From Candidatus Poribacteria bacterium (GTDB lineage Bacteria; Poribacteria; WGA-4E; WGA-3G): a stretch of 23,013 nt of DNA. Below, piece after piece: positions 22,983 to 23,013 of the stretch. Within the stretch, counting starts at the first letter, position 1. The number at the start of each line of letters is the position of its first letter. A model generated the notes under the pieces. That model was not told the origin of the DNA and ran no database searches. It saw only the letters and a program-made list of their open reading frames with translations. Location of the stretch: positions 1 through 23,013 of the forward strand of contig RKRO01000455.1 in the NCBI GenBank assembly GCA_007571355.1, written 5' to 3'. A program made the position numbers and the translations under genes.

Positions 22983-23013
22983 AATTTTCCGGTACACGCG
23001 CCCCCGAATACAT
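22983..23013. other. Short tail of window
   Basis: Thirty-one bases after the BatA/BatB-like gene; no feature can be supported here. Confidence 0.6.

Overview
The window is a 23 kb stretch of a bacterial chromosome of moderate GC content with 17 convincing protein genes plus a fragment at the left edge. No rRNA, tRNA, CRISPR array or insertion sequence was seen. The gene set suggests an uncultured Gram-negative or diderm bacterium: a Wza-like outer-membrane polysaccharide export protein, a Wzc-like tyrosine kinase, heptose-phosphate enzymes, a BatA/BatB-like von Willebrand protein and a secreted repeat protein. Candidatus Poribacteria or a relative would fit the style (W-D-R repeat proteins, short TCAGTTATCA-like intergenic repeats), but that assignment is an inference, not something the sequence proves.

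Layout. 1-246: tail of a possible membrane protein gene, a hairpin and a small tandem repeat. 247-1993: divergent RNase Z-like hydrolase (-) and methylthioadenosine phosphorylase (+). 1961-11379: a long minus-strand run read from right to left: heptose-7-phosphate kinase, heptose bisphosphate phosphatase, UDP-sugar dehydrogenase, a coiled-coil NYN-nuclease-like protein, a secreted eight-repeat protein, arginyl-tRNA synthetase and a class III aminotransferase. A consensus promoter in front of argS suggests that argS and the aminotransferase form their own transcription unit. 11380-11755: regulatory spacer. 11756-15428: Wza-like exporter and Wzc-like tyrosine kinase (+). 15501-17415: two overlapping ABC permeases of the nucleoside/simple-sugar type (-). 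17416-17566: spacer with interleaved divergent promoter candidates. 17567-20678: DegT-type sugar aminotransferase and FAD-dependent glycerol-3-phosphate dehydrogenase (+). 20764-21753: PD-(D/E)XK nuclease-like protein (+). 21754-21953: a spacer with a strong palindrome and a possible structured leader. 21954-22982: BatA/BatB-like protein (+).

How they fit together. The centre (about 8.4-15.4 kb) is a surface-glycan locus: precursor enzymes for a heptose and a UDP-uronic acid-type sugar read left, and the export and chain-length machinery reads right, from a shared 376-bp spacer. It lacks glycosyltransferases, flippase and polymerase, and has only two steps of the heptose pathway, so the rest must lie elsewhere. 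The sugar aminotransferase at 17.6 kb may also serve sugar biosynthesis. The most interesting items are the NYN coiled-coil protein inside the sugar operon, the predicted eight-bladed secreted propeller with a ring of cysteines, an ArgRS lacking both histidines of its HIGH motif, a 61-bp palindrome near 21.8 kb, and overlapping divergent promoters at 17.45 kb.
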